The notes under the pieces: generated by a model
Told to the model about the DNA's origin: nothing
Database searches by the model: none
Seen by the model: only the letters and a program-made list of their open reading frames with translations
Made by a program: the position numbers and the translations under genes
Shown here: one piece after another, positions 1 through 5,827 of the stretch
Layout of the letters: each line of letters opens with the position of its first letter
How positions within the stretch are numbered: the first letter of the stretch is position 1
From: Bacteroidota bacterium
Lineage (GTDB): Bacteria; Pseudomonadota; Alphaproteobacteria; Puniceispirillales; Puniceispirillaceae
Direction: 5' to 3'
Length of the DNA: 5,827 bases
NCBI GenBank assembly: GCA_009936825.1
Contig: JAACDV010000096.1
Location: 1-5,827 of the forward strand

Positions 1-127
1 GACGTCCATAGAAATGAACCGAGGATGGATTGGCCGGAGGACCCATTGCGGCCTGCATCGCCGCCACCGCCGCCGGCCGCAAAGGTGCTGTCGCGTTATT
101 ATCAAGATAAAGGGCGGCGCCCATCAT
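1..127 (-). CDS. Cysteine desulfurase (class V aminotransferase, IscS/NifS type), N-terminal fragment
   Basis: This is the beginning of a PLP-dependent cysteine desulfurase, which removes sulfur from L-cysteine as an enzyme persulfide for Fe-S cluster or thio-cofactor assembly, leaving alanine. Only 42 codons are inside the window and the frame is open to position 1. The translation begins MMGAALYLDNNATAPLRP and continues to NPSSVHFYGR. The YLDNNAT and NPSS-H--GR motifs are hallmarks of the N-terminus of group I (IscS/NifS) desulfurases. The SufS type usually reads YLD-AA instead. Two adjacent ATG codons (125-127 and 122-124) could start it. The ribosome-binding site GAGAAGG is 4 bases from the first and 7 from the second, so the second may be the true start. 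It lies 9-12 bases after the cysE stop, so the two are probably co-transcribed. The PLP lysine and catalytic cysteine lie outside the window, so activity and IscS versus NifS subtype cannot be judged. Confidence 0.9.
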   Translation of the reverse strand, partial: MMGAALYLDNNATAPLRPAAVAAMQAAMGPPANPSSVHFYGR

Positions 128-131
128 GATG

Positions 132-138
132 CCTTCTC
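132..138 (-). promoter_or_regulatory. Ribosome-binding site of the desulfurase, overlapping the cysE stop
   Basis: On the minus strand GAGAAGG begins inside the TGA stop of cysE and lies 4 bases before the first ATG (127) and 7 before the second (124). The overlap of stop codon and Shine-Dalgarno sequence suggests translational coupling of the two genes, and the spacing slightly favours the second ATG. Confidence 0.55.
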
Positions 139-901
139 AGCTCTTGCGATGAGGGGGTGATTTGGTATCAACATCACCAAATTGGCTCTTGCCAGCATCG
201 TCATGAATCTTTGTTGGGGCCAGCCGGTCCTCCATATCATTCAGGCGGGCACGAAGGCTCTGCACTTCATCAACCAGCGCTGCGATCGTGCGCGCCCGCG
301 GGTCAACATCGTCCGAACCCGTCACCGCATAGGCGGCAAACGGCGCATCATCCGGTGCGGGCTTTACCTTGCTGGGAAGTTGACGCGCGGGAACGCCAAC
401 AACGGTTACACCCGCCGGAACGTCGCGGGTTACAACAGAATTTCCACCGACACGCGCGCCGCTATGAATAGTAATATTGCCCAGAATCTGCGCGCCAGAG
501 CCAACAATCACATCATCCTCCAGCGTTGGGTGACGCTTAATTGACCGCTGTGCATCGGCATCAACCGCAGGCAAAACACCGCCAAGAGTGACCCCCTGAT
601 ACAAGGTGACATTCTGTCCAATCACCGCCGTCTCACCAATCACCACACCCGATCCATGATCAACAAAAAAGCCGCATCCGATGGTTGCGCCCGGATGCAC
701 TTCGATGCCGGTAAACCAGCGCGCCAGTTGCATAATGAATCGCGCAATAAATTTTAGTTCGGCATTCCACAGCGGATTCGCAATTCGATAAGCCAGCATC
801 ACCTGAAAGCTGGGATAAAGAAACATCGCCGCCAGTTTGTTGCCAGCAGCTGGATCACGTTCACGAATGGCATTCAGGTCACGGTTTAGTTTTGCGAACA
901 T
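137..901 (-). CDS. cysE: Serine O-acetyltransferase
   Basis: This enzyme transfers acetyl from acetyl-CoA to L-serine to give O-acetylserine, the first step of cysteine synthesis in the cytoplasm. The protein has 254 residues. A short alpha-helical N-terminal part (1-60) carries RERDPA (13-18), the match to the E. coli RDPA segment with its active-site Asp. A left-handed beta-helix of hexapeptide repeats follows (about 64-175). It contains the catalytic Asp-His pair in VDHGSG (D81, H82), GETAVIG, the VTLGG loop and KRHP (H124), and ends with GVPAR (169-173). The N-terminal domain is shorter than in E. coli CysE, as in the EpsC-type short form. Beyond the beta-helix is a tail of about 80 residues with a three-heptad coiled-coil pattern (I206, L209, V213, L216, L220, M223, L227). 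It ends in ...HRKS, without the C-terminal Ile with which E. coli CysE docks into CysK. The ATG at 899-901 has AAGGGG 9 bases upstream. The gene is followed directly by a cysteine desulfurase. Feedback inhibition by cysteine is usual in the family but cannot be read here. Confidence 0.96.
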   Translation of the reverse strand: MFAKLNRDLNAIRERDPAAGNKLAAMFLYPSFQVMLAYRIANPLWNAELKFIARFIMQLARWFTGIEVHPGATIGCGFFVDHGSGVVIGETAVIGQNVTLYQGVTLGGVLPAVDADAQRSIKRHPTLEDDVIVGSGAQILGNITIHSGARVGGNSVVTRDVPAGVTVVGVPARQLPSKVKPAPDDAPFAAYAVTGSDDVDPRARTIAALVDEVQSLRARLNDMEDRLAPTKIHDDAGKSQFGDVDTKSPPHRKS

Positions 902-910
902 CTTGCAAGA
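901..910. repeat. 10-base perfect palindrome at the cysE start codon
   Basis: TCTTGCAAGA is its own reverse complement. It fills the spacer between the cysE Shine-Dalgarno sequence (911-916) and the start codon, and shares one base with the ATG. It may be chance or a small operator; nothing in the sequence identifies a cognate protein. Confidence 0.4.
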
Positions 911-916
911 CCCCTT
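911..916 (-). promoter_or_regulatory. Ribosome-binding site of cysE
   Basis: AAGGGG on the minus strand lies 9 bases before the ATG at 899-901 and supports that start. Its first two bases are also the end of the 3' arm of an inverted repeat (915-935), so a leader hairpin would sit directly against this site. Confidence 0.5.
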
Positions 917-935
917 GCGCGCTATTTCTGCGCAA
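915..935 (-). promoter_or_regulatory. Inverted repeat in the cysE leader, possible hairpin next to the ribosome-binding site
   Basis: TTGCGC (915-920) and GCGCAA (930-935) are perfect 6-base inverted repeats separated by 9 bases. In the cysE mRNA they could form a GC-rich stem ending at the GGGG of the Shine-Dalgarno sequence. As DNA, the 21-base dyad could equally be an operator. There is no U-tract, so it is not an intrinsic terminator. The function is unknown. Confidence 0.35.
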
Positions 936-981
936 TTACGGTTTAGTGATTGATTTTGACACCGATCTTTCGCAAGCCGAC

Positions 982-1010
982 TTGGCCTGCGGATGTTATT
1001 AAGATATAAG
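982..1010 (+). promoter_or_regulatory. Probable sigma-70-type promoter for the hydrolase-tyrS unit
   Basis: A -35-like TTGGCC (982-987, 4 of 6 consensus bases) is followed after exactly 17 bases by a -10 box TATAAG (1005-1010, 5 of 6). Transcription would begin near 1017, leaving a leader of about 30 bases before the hydrolase ATG at 1047. A better -35 hexamer, TTGACA, occurs at 956-961 but has no -10 box at a workable distance. Confidence 0.45.
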
Positions 1011-1030
1011 CGCTTTCCACAAAATCACAA
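1003..1030 (-). promoter_or_regulatory. Weak candidate promoter for the cysE operon
   Basis: Reading the minus strand, TTGTGA (1030-1025) and TATATC (1008-1003) are spaced by 16 bases and each match 4 of 6 consensus bases. Transcription would begin near 996 and give a cysE leader of about 95 bases. The -10 box overlaps the plus-strand -10 box, so the two promoters would compete for polymerase. The match is poor and another start site closer to cysE is possible. Confidence 0.22.
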
Positions 1031-1046
1031 GTAAAGCGAACCGACA

Positions 1047-1709
1047 ATGCCAGAGGTGATCATCAACGGACCGGAAGGTCGCATCGAGTGCCGTTACATG
1101 CCAGCAGAAGCACCGGATGCGCCAACGGCGCTTATTCTGCATCCTGAGCCCAATAAGGGCGGCACGATGAACAATCGTGTGACCTTTGCGCTGTACCAGC
1201 ATTTTCAGGAACGCGGCTTTGCTGTGATGCGGTTTAATTTCCGCGGAGTTGGCCGCAGTCAGGGCTCATATGACAATGGCGAGGGCGAATTGTCAGATGC
1301 AGCAACGGCGATGGACTGGCTGCAATCGCAGAATCCGGCGTCAACTCAATGCTGGATAGCCGGATTTTCCTTTGGATCGTGGGTCGGCATGCAGCTGATG
1401 ATGCGCCGTCCGGAAATTCAGGGCTTCATTTCGGTAACGCCGCCGGCGGTAACGCACGACTTTACCTTCCTTGCGCCCTGCCCTGCATCGGGGCTGATTG
1501 TGCATGGTGAGAACGACACAGACGTGCCGCCGGACACAGTTCATAAACTCGTTGAACGACTTTCCATTCAAAAGGGCGTAACGATCGATATTGATGTAGT
1601 TCCAGGGGCAAATCATTTCTTCACCGATCATCTTGATACCTTGATTGAGCGGGTTTCGGGCTATCTGGATGACAAGCTCACTCCGGCGGAAATTGACCCG
1701 CTTGCCTGA
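1047..1709 (+). CDS. Alpha/beta hydrolase, COG2945-like, substrate unknown
   Basis: A 220-residue soluble protein with the alpha/beta-hydrolase fold and no visible signal peptide. Landmarks in order are: LILHPEPNKGGTMNN (29-43), the oxyanion-side loop that is well conserved in this small subfamily; FNFRGVGRSQG (63-73); the nucleophile elbow GFSFGS (106-111, S108 as nucleophile); HGENDTDVP (153-161), holding the acid, most likely D157, with D159 as an alternative; and GANHFF (187-192), holding the catalytic H190. The triad is therefore complete. The subfamily is usually annotated only as alpha/beta hydrolase, with esterase- or peptidase-like activity presumed; no substrate can be inferred. The ATG at 1047 is the only sensible start, although no strong ribosome-binding site precedes it. 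The gene lies 35 bases upstream of tyrS in the same direction, probably on one mRNA, and is divergent from cysE. Confidence 0.9.
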   Translation: MPEVIINGPEGRIECRYMPAEAPDAPTALILHPEPNKGGTMNNRVTFALYQHFQERGFAVMRFNFRGVGRSQGSYDNGEGELSDAATAMDWLQSQNPASTQCWIAGFSFGSWVGMQLMMRRPEIQGFISVTPPAVTHDFTFLAPCPASGLIVHGENDTDVPPDTVHKLVERLSIQKGVTIDIDVVPGANHFFTDHLDTLIERVSGYLDDKLTPAEIDPLA

Positions 1710-1733
1710 TAAACATATCTCTAATCCCCCTTT

Positions 1734-1738
1734 AGGGA
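1734..1738 (+). promoter_or_regulatory. Ribosome-binding site of tyrS
   Basis: AGGGA lies about 7 bases before the ATG at 1745 and supports that start over the internal ATG at 1760. The C-rich stretch just upstream (1725-1730) could pair with it, but only over about four bases, so control by folding is not convincing. Confidence 0.5.
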
Positions 1739-1744
1739 ACGAAA

Positions 1745-3004
1745 ATGGGCGGCATCGCAATGCGCTATCAATCTGATCTTATCCAGCATTATTTCGATCG
1801 TGGGTATATCCACCAGACCACGAATGCCGAGGCGCTGGACGCAAAAGCAATGCAGCAAGCAATTCCTGCCTATATCGGGTTTGATTGCACCGCTGACAGC
1901 CTGCATGTAGGCTCGCTTGTGCAGATAATGATGCTGCGTTTGTTGCAGAAAACTGGCCATAAACCAATTGTTCTGATGGGCGGCGGCACTACCAAGGTAG
2001 GCGATCCTTCGGGCAAGGATACGGCGCGCCCACTATTGTCGGATCAGGATATCGAGAACAACAAGCTAGGCATCCGCAAGATTTTTGAAAAATATCTGAC
2101 CTTTGGCGATGGCCCAACCGATGCGGTTATGGCCGATAATGCCGAATGGCTGGATAATCTTGAATATATCAAGTTTCTGCGCGATTACGGCCCACATTTT
2201 TCGGTCAATCGAATGCTGGGAATGGAATCGGTTAAAGCGCGGCTTGACCGTGAACAGCCGATGTCTTTCCTCGAATTCAATTATGCCATTTTGCAAGCCT
2301 ATGATTTTATGGAGCTTCGTCGCCGATACGGCTGTCTTTTGCAGATGGGCGGATCCGATCAGTGGGGCAACATCGTCAGCGGTATCGACCTTACCCGCCG
2401 CGTCGACGCGCAAGAGGTTTTTGGCCTGACATCACCGCTGATCACCACCGCATCGGGCGCAAAAATGGGCAAAACCGCAGATGGCGCTGTCTGGCTCAAC
2501 GCCGAACGCCAGTCAGCCTTTAATTTCTGGCAGTTCTGGCGCAACACCGAAGATGCCGATGTTGGCCGCTTTCTGGCGCTGTTTACCGAATTGCCCATGG
2601 CCGAAGTTAGCCGTTTGAGCGCGCTGCAAGGCGCCGAAATCAACGATGCCAAAATCATCCTCGCTAATGAGGCAACCAGCCTATGCCACGGCGCCCAAGC
2701 CGCAGCCGAGGCCATGCAGACAGCCCAGCAAACCTTTGCCGGGGACGGCGTTTCTGAGGGGCTACCGCAAACCAGCATTGCGGCCGGTGAGGCTGACGGG
2801 ATGAGCATGATTGCAGCCCTGACAGTGGCCGGATTTGCCAAGTCTAACGGTGAAGCACGGCGGCTAATTAGAGGCGGCGGTGCGCGGCTGAATGACGTTG
2901 CAATCAGCGACGAAGAACACGCGCTAAGGACCGCCGATTTCAAGGATGGGCGGGCAAAAATCTCGGCGGGCAAAAAGCGCCACGCCCTATTAGTTCTGGA
3001 ATAG
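1745..3004 (+). CDS. tyrS: Tyrosyl-tRNA synthetase
   Basis: This class I aminoacyl-tRNA synthetase activates tyrosine with ATP and charges tRNA-Tyr in the cytoplasm. The protein has 419 residues, the normal bacterial length. The Rossmann domain carries [16 protein letters not shown] (43-58) with HVGS as the HIGH motif, GDPSGKD (86-92), the tyrosine-binding segment YAILQAYDF (180-188; Y180, Q184, D187), and [11 protein letters not shown] (200-210). KMGKT (240-244) is the KMSKS motif. An anticodon-binding helical region follows. An S4 RNA-binding domain closes the protein (about 353-419) with the typical [18 protein letters not shown] stretch. The start at 1745 is supported by AGGGA 7 bases upstream; a second in-frame ATG at 1760 (MRYQSDL) is possible but less well placed. 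It follows the hydrolase gene by 35 bases. Its stop lies 13 bases from the stop of the convergent AsmA-like gene. All key residues are present. Confidence 0.98.
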   Translation: MGGIAMRYQSDLIQHYFDRGYIHQTTNAEALDAKAMQQAIPAYIGFDCTADSLHVGSLVQIMMLRLLQKTGHKPIVLMGGGTTKVGDPSGKDTARPLLSDQDIENNKLGIRKIFEKYLTFGDGPTDAVMADNAEWLDNLEYIKFLRDYGPHFSVNRMLGMESVKARLDREQPMSFLEFNYAILQAYDFMELRRRYGCLLQMGGSDQWGNIVSGIDLTRRVDAQEVFGLTSPLITTASGAKMGKTADGAVWLNAERQSAFNFWQFWRNTEDADVGRFLALFTELPMAEVSRLSALQGAEINDAKIILANEATSLCHGAQAAAEAMQTAQQTFAGDGVSEGLPQTSIAAGEADGMSMIAALTVAGFAKSNGEARRLIRGGGARLNDVAISDEEHALRTADFKDGRAKISAGKKRHALLVLE

Positions 3005-3017
3005 CCTATTTCATCGG

Positions 3018-5827
3018 TTAATCGCCAGCGCCAACATCATCGTCAGTCGGGCCTAGAATGCGGTCGCCCTCGCGCTGCAACCAAGCCGGACTAAACAGAT
3101 CGCGCAGCAACCCCGGAACAATTGAGGCCGGCGTCACCGATGTCACGGGATCATCAACATCGCCTTTCATACTGAACTGCGTGACAAACAGGCCAGCATT
3201 ATCAATCCCCGTCAAAATTTCACCAACAAGTGGGATTTTGCCGATAACCCGGCTGAACAAGCTGGCCGGAACCAGATTACCGCTGACATCAACAATCCGC
3301 GTTTCGCGGTCATATTCGCCAACAAAGGCAACCGACACCGCCTGGCCCTGACCGGTGACTTGGGTAAGCCGGATTTTGGAACCGCGATTTTCAAACACCG
3401 CCTCGCCCCAATCAAAGCGCGTGCCTTCGCCTTCCAGCAGGCTGAGCAGACCAATCGGGCCCAGCACAGAATAGGCACGAACCGCTTTTGGCGCGTCTAT
3501 CACGTTGAAATTGGTAATGCGGATATTGGTATCAAAATTCTCATATCCGTCGATGAATCGTGTTTTCAAGAACATCTCGCCTAGCCGGATTGCATCGGTA
3601 ACGCCCAGCCCTTTCAGCGTTCCGCCGCCATTTGTTGAGGCCATCGTCATCACCGGCACGTCGCCTGCCTTGGCAGTATAGGTGACCGAAGTTTCGGCCC
3701 CGCCAACAACCCCGCTAGCACTCAAAAATTCACCGTCCGGCCCAAAGCTAAGCTGCATTCGCGACTCGGAGATCAACGGCTTGTTTCTGTTATATAATGT
3801 TCCGGCAAATTCAGCATTACCGCCACCACCTCGGCGCTTTTCGCCGATAATTTCACCACTTAATGAAATGCCATCACCAACAATGATCTGATCGGCAAGA
3901 ATATCAAAACTGACAGGTCGGCCCTCGCCAATACCAAAATTACGCCGCAGCGGAACAAGGTCTATCAAGCTCGCCTCGGCAACGATTTTTAAGCCGCCCT
4001 GATCATCAAGCTCAATCGAAATTTTGCCGATATCATTGCCGGGCCAAGCCAGACGTTCAAAATGAGCTTCGGAAATGCCAAATGTTACGCTGTTATCCCC
4101 GGCCAAAATGGCGCGGTCCATCGCAACGCTGCCCAGCACGGTAAGCGAGCCCGCATGAAGGTCAATATCCTCAATCGAGCGAAGAGCGCCATCTTCGAGA
4201 ATAACCCGCATTGTAGCAGAGCCGCGCTCGGCTGGCAGCTTTGCCCAGCTTATTTCGGGCAAGGAAATCGATGTCGCATCCAGATCAAGATCAAGATCAA
4301 CCGTGATGTTCGATAGCCCCAAATCGGTTGTCGCAACAAAACCGCCGCCAACCTTGCCGCCAACGCTAAGCCCTGATCGTACGGCGATTAGCCCAGCAAA
4401 CTGGGGGCTTGGGGGGGCGTTCATTTTGAGGGTGAGCTGGTCTGCCAGACTATCCGCGCGCAGCAGGAAATCAACCGGCGTTGAAATCAGCGTGGCCGAG
4501 CCGGATAACTCGCCGCCCAACGGTGATAATTGCGCCACCAGCTCGGCGTTTTCGGCAAGCCCAACCCCGGGCAAATTGGCAAAACGGCCATTATGAACGA
4601 CGATATCGGCGGTAACATCAAGATCGCCCGGGTGCAACTTCACCCCGGTGGGAAACTTCACCACAAGGCTGATATCGGCATCTCCCTGCATGTCAATATC
4701 GGCGAGATTGAAACCGGCGAATTCCTGCATTCCCATATCGGTGGCGGCGGATTTAATTTTTCTCAACTCTCCGCTGGCCTTCAGATCAAGGCGCGCCGTG
4801 CCAACTGCCGCCCCGCCTTGAACTCCATCTTGGGTGTTATTTTGAGCCGTGTCTTCAGATGTATCCGAGCGCTGCGATTTATAGTTTATTTCAGCCGCCA
4901 GACCAAATATATCAGCGGTTCCGGTTACGCCAAATTCACCGGGACGCGCGGTAATGCTAATATCCGCATTACGGGCATCGATCCCCAGCGGTAAATTGCG
5001 AAAATCACCCTCGCTGACACTGGCCAACACTTCGAAATCAATATCGGCAGGGGTAAGTTTGCGGCGGACTGGAAATTCTGTCGTAATGTTGAAACTGGAT
5101 AGACCCGAGGCTTGCAACCTGTCCAGATCATAGCCGCCGCTTTTGACGATACCAAGGCGGCGCACCAGCGCAATTCCGTCGCTAATGTCCCCGTCCAGCC
5201 GCACCTCGGCAATCCCCAATGGCAGTTTATTTTCGCCCCAAACTCCCGAGGTGGTAATCGGGGCAATCCTGATCTTGCCAGCCGACAGCGACAGCTTTTC
5301 TGCCGTACCGTCGGTCAAGATGATCTCGGAGGCATTATCGGCAATTGTCATCCGGCCATCAAGATCGACAAGGGGGGGGATGTTCGCTCCCAACTCTAGC
5401 CGGACATTCTGCATAGTTATCGAGCCGTCAATCTGGTCAACGCTAAGCTTATCATCGGCAAAGCTGCTGACAACATGAAGCCGCACATCTTCAACGCGTC
5501 CGGCGCGCATTTTCTGATCAACCCAGCTGCGCGTTTGGGATACCGCCCATTGCGGCCAAATGGCATAAAACCGTCTTATATCCATGGCGTTCGAGGCAAT
5601 CTTAAAATCCGCACCGGCCAGCGCCCAGTCTTTAGTCAGGTCCAGCTTTCCAGCCAGCGACAGCGTTCCACCATCCATCAGGTCAATGCTGATATCGGCA
5701 ATCTCCAGCCCATCGGTGGACAGCGCGCCGGTTACCTGAACCCGGTCAAAGGCGAGCGGATCCGGATAATCGGCAAGTTCGAGGCTGCCAGTGCTAACCC
5801 CCATGGCGACCGACAAATGGTCAATAA
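3018..5827 (-). CDS. AsmA/YhdP-like envelope protein (DUF3971 and AsmA-like C-terminal region), 5' end outside window
   Basis: This is the C-terminal part of a very large AsmA-superfamily protein. The frame stays open from the TAA at 3018-3020 to the window edge. A TTG at 5814-5816 is not the likely start, because codons for I, D, H continue upstream of it, so the N-terminus with its expected membrane anchor is missing. Numbering from that TTG, residues 83-105 contain FYAIWPQW and RSWVDQKM, typical of the DUF3971 region. Residues 243-313 and 380-455 form two related beta-rich units joined by a polar linker (314-340). The end (about 780-910) has PIGLLSLLEGEGTRFDWGEA, then LVPASLF, KIPLVGEILTG, and PASIVPGLLRDLF, the family's conserved C-terminal block. 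Long amphipathic beta-strand repeats suit the groove-like periplasmic bridges formed by YhdP and TamB, which in E. coli help carry phospholipid to the outer membrane. A lipid-transport role here is inference. It could also be a more distant AsmA paralogue. Confidence 0.88.
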   Translation of the reverse strand, partial: IDHLSVAMGVSTGSLELADYPDPLAFDRVQVTGALSTDGLEIADISIDLMDGGTLSLAGKLDLTKDWALAGADFKIASNAMDIRRFYAIWPQWAVSQTRSWVDQKMRAGRVEDVRLHVVSSFADDKLSVDQIDGSITMQNVRLELGANIPPLVDLDGRMTIADNASEIILTDGTAEKLSLSAGKIRIAPITTSGVWGENKLPLGIAEVRLDGDISDGIALVRRLGIVKSGGYDLDRLQASGLSSFNITTEFPVRRKLTPADIDFEVLASVSEGDFRNLPLGIDARNADISITARPGEFGVTGTADIFGLAAEINYKSQRSDTSEDTAQNNTQDGVQGGAAVGTARLDLKASGELRKIKSAATDMGMQEFAGFNLADIDMQGDADISLVVKFPTGVKLHPGDLDVTADIVVHNGRFANLPGVGLAENAELVAQLSPLGGELSGSATLISTPVDFLLRADSLADQLTLKMNAPPSPQFAGLIAVRSGLSVGGKVGGGFVATTDLGLSNITVDLDLDLDATSISLPEISWAKLPAERGSATMRVILEDGALRSIEDIDLHAGSLTVLGSVAMDRAILAGDNSVTFGISEAHFERLAWPGNDIGKISIELDDQGGLKIVAEASLIDLVPLRRNFGIGEGRPVSFDILADQIIVGDGISLSGEIIGEKRRGGGGNAEFAGTLYNRNKPLISESRMQLSFGPDGEFLSASGVVGGAETSVTYTAKAGDVPVMTMASTNGGGTLKGLGVTDAIRLGEMFLKTRFIDGYENFDTNIRITNFNVIDAPKAVRAYSVLGPIGLLSLLEGEGTRFDWGEAVFENRGSKIRLTQVTGQGQAVSVAFVGEYDRETRIVDVSGNLVPASLFSRVIGKIPLVGEILTGIDNAGLFVTQFSMKGDVDDPVTSVTPASIVPGLLRDLFSPAWLQREGDRILGPTDDDVGAGD
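4282..4299 (-). repeat. Three tandem copies of a 6-base unit inside the AsmA-like gene
   Basis: AGATCA is repeated three times head to tail on the plus strand, which encodes the alternating DLDLDLD segment (residues 507-513 counted from the TTG at 5816) on the minus strand. The alternating acidic and hydrophobic residues are what an amphipathic beta-strand would show, so protein selection may explain it. The unit is in frame, so copy-number change would add or remove two residues without a frameshift. Confidence 0.6.

Noticed and set aside
956..961. Perfect -35 hexamer TTGACA on the plus strand
   Set aside because: No -10-like hexamer occurs 15-19 bases downstream. The pair at 982 and 1005 is better.
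932..970. A tiny minus-strand open frame in the cysE leader (GTG start, eight codons, two serines) as a leader peptide for attenuation
   Set aside because: It has no convincing ribosome-binding site, no cysteine codons and no terminator/antiterminator structure. Chance is the simpler explanation.
1721..1738. Alternative short pairings (CTAA with TTAG, or TCCC with GGGA) before tyrS as a regulatory leader
   Set aside because: Each stem is only four base pairs. T-box-type control is not expected in Alphaproteobacteria and the 35-base gap is too short for one.
1341..1760. A 139-codon minus-strand open frame opposite the hydrolase
   Set aside because: It is antisense to the hydrolase's nucleophile and histidine motifs and crosses the tyrS start, with no coding character of its own.
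2359..2973. A 204-codon open frame on the minus strand, opposite tyrS
   Set aside because: It is fully antisense to a tyrS with every catalytic motif intact. Its translation is Ser/Ala/Pro-rich without domain features, as expected of a shadow frame.
2987..3004. Hairpin CTATT with AATAG (8-base loop) at the end of tyrS as an intrinsic terminator
   Set aside because: The stem is five mostly A/T pairs and is not followed by a U-tract on either strand.
4530..4994. A 154-codon plus-strand open frame opposite the AsmA-like gene
   Set aside because: The opposite frame shows family-typical repeats and is open for more than 930 codons. This one has no recognisable motif or good ribosome-binding site.
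5814..5816. TTG as the start codon of the AsmA-like protein
   Set aside because: The frame continues upstream to the window edge, there is no membrane anchor after the TTG, and the sequence there is already mid-domain. The true start lies outside the window.

Overview
This window looks like ordinary chromosomal backbone of an alphaproteobacterium. The evidence is the moderate GC content (roughly half, by eye), the alphaproteobacterial look of all five proteins, and a set of neighbours (cysteine desulfurase, alpha/beta hydrolase, tyrosyl-tRNA synthetase, large AsmA-like protein) that I associate with that class. A free-living, possibly marine Rhodospirillales- or SAR116-like lineage would fit, but that is inference from overall impression and not from a marker gene. 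I see no mobile element, CRISPR array, rRNA, tRNA, phage gene or defence gene.

Layout. Positions 1-901, minus strand: serine O-acetyltransferase (cysE), followed 9-12 bases after its stop by the first 42 codons of a cysteine desulfurase that runs off the left edge. Positions 902-1046: a 145-base divergent intergenic region with a fair plus-strand promoter, a weaker overlapping minus-strand promoter candidate, an inverted repeat in the cysE leader and a 10-base palindrome touching the cysE start codon. Positions 1047-3004, plus strand: an alpha/beta hydrolase, a 35-base gap, then tyrS, probably one transcript. Positions 3018-5827, minus strand: the C-terminal part, at least 935 codons, of a giant AsmA/YhdP-like protein whose 5' end lies beyond the right edge. 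It converges on tyrS with only 13 bases between the stop codons.

How the genes work together. CysE makes O-acetylserine, the carbon acceptor for cysteine synthesis, and the desulfurase strips sulfur from cysteine for Fe-S clusters or other thio-cofactors. The cysE-desulfurase pair therefore reads as a sulfur supply and use operon. The hydrolase has no assigned substrate. TyrS is housekeeping translation. The AsmA-like protein belongs to a superfamily of envelope proteins implicated in lipid transport between inner and outer membranes.

Nothing here amounts to a previously undescribed system. The most noticeable points are the cysE-desulfurase coupling, a CysE tail with a clean coiled-coil heptad pattern but no C-terminal isoleucine, possibly overlapping divergent promoters, and internal repeats in the AsmA-like protein.
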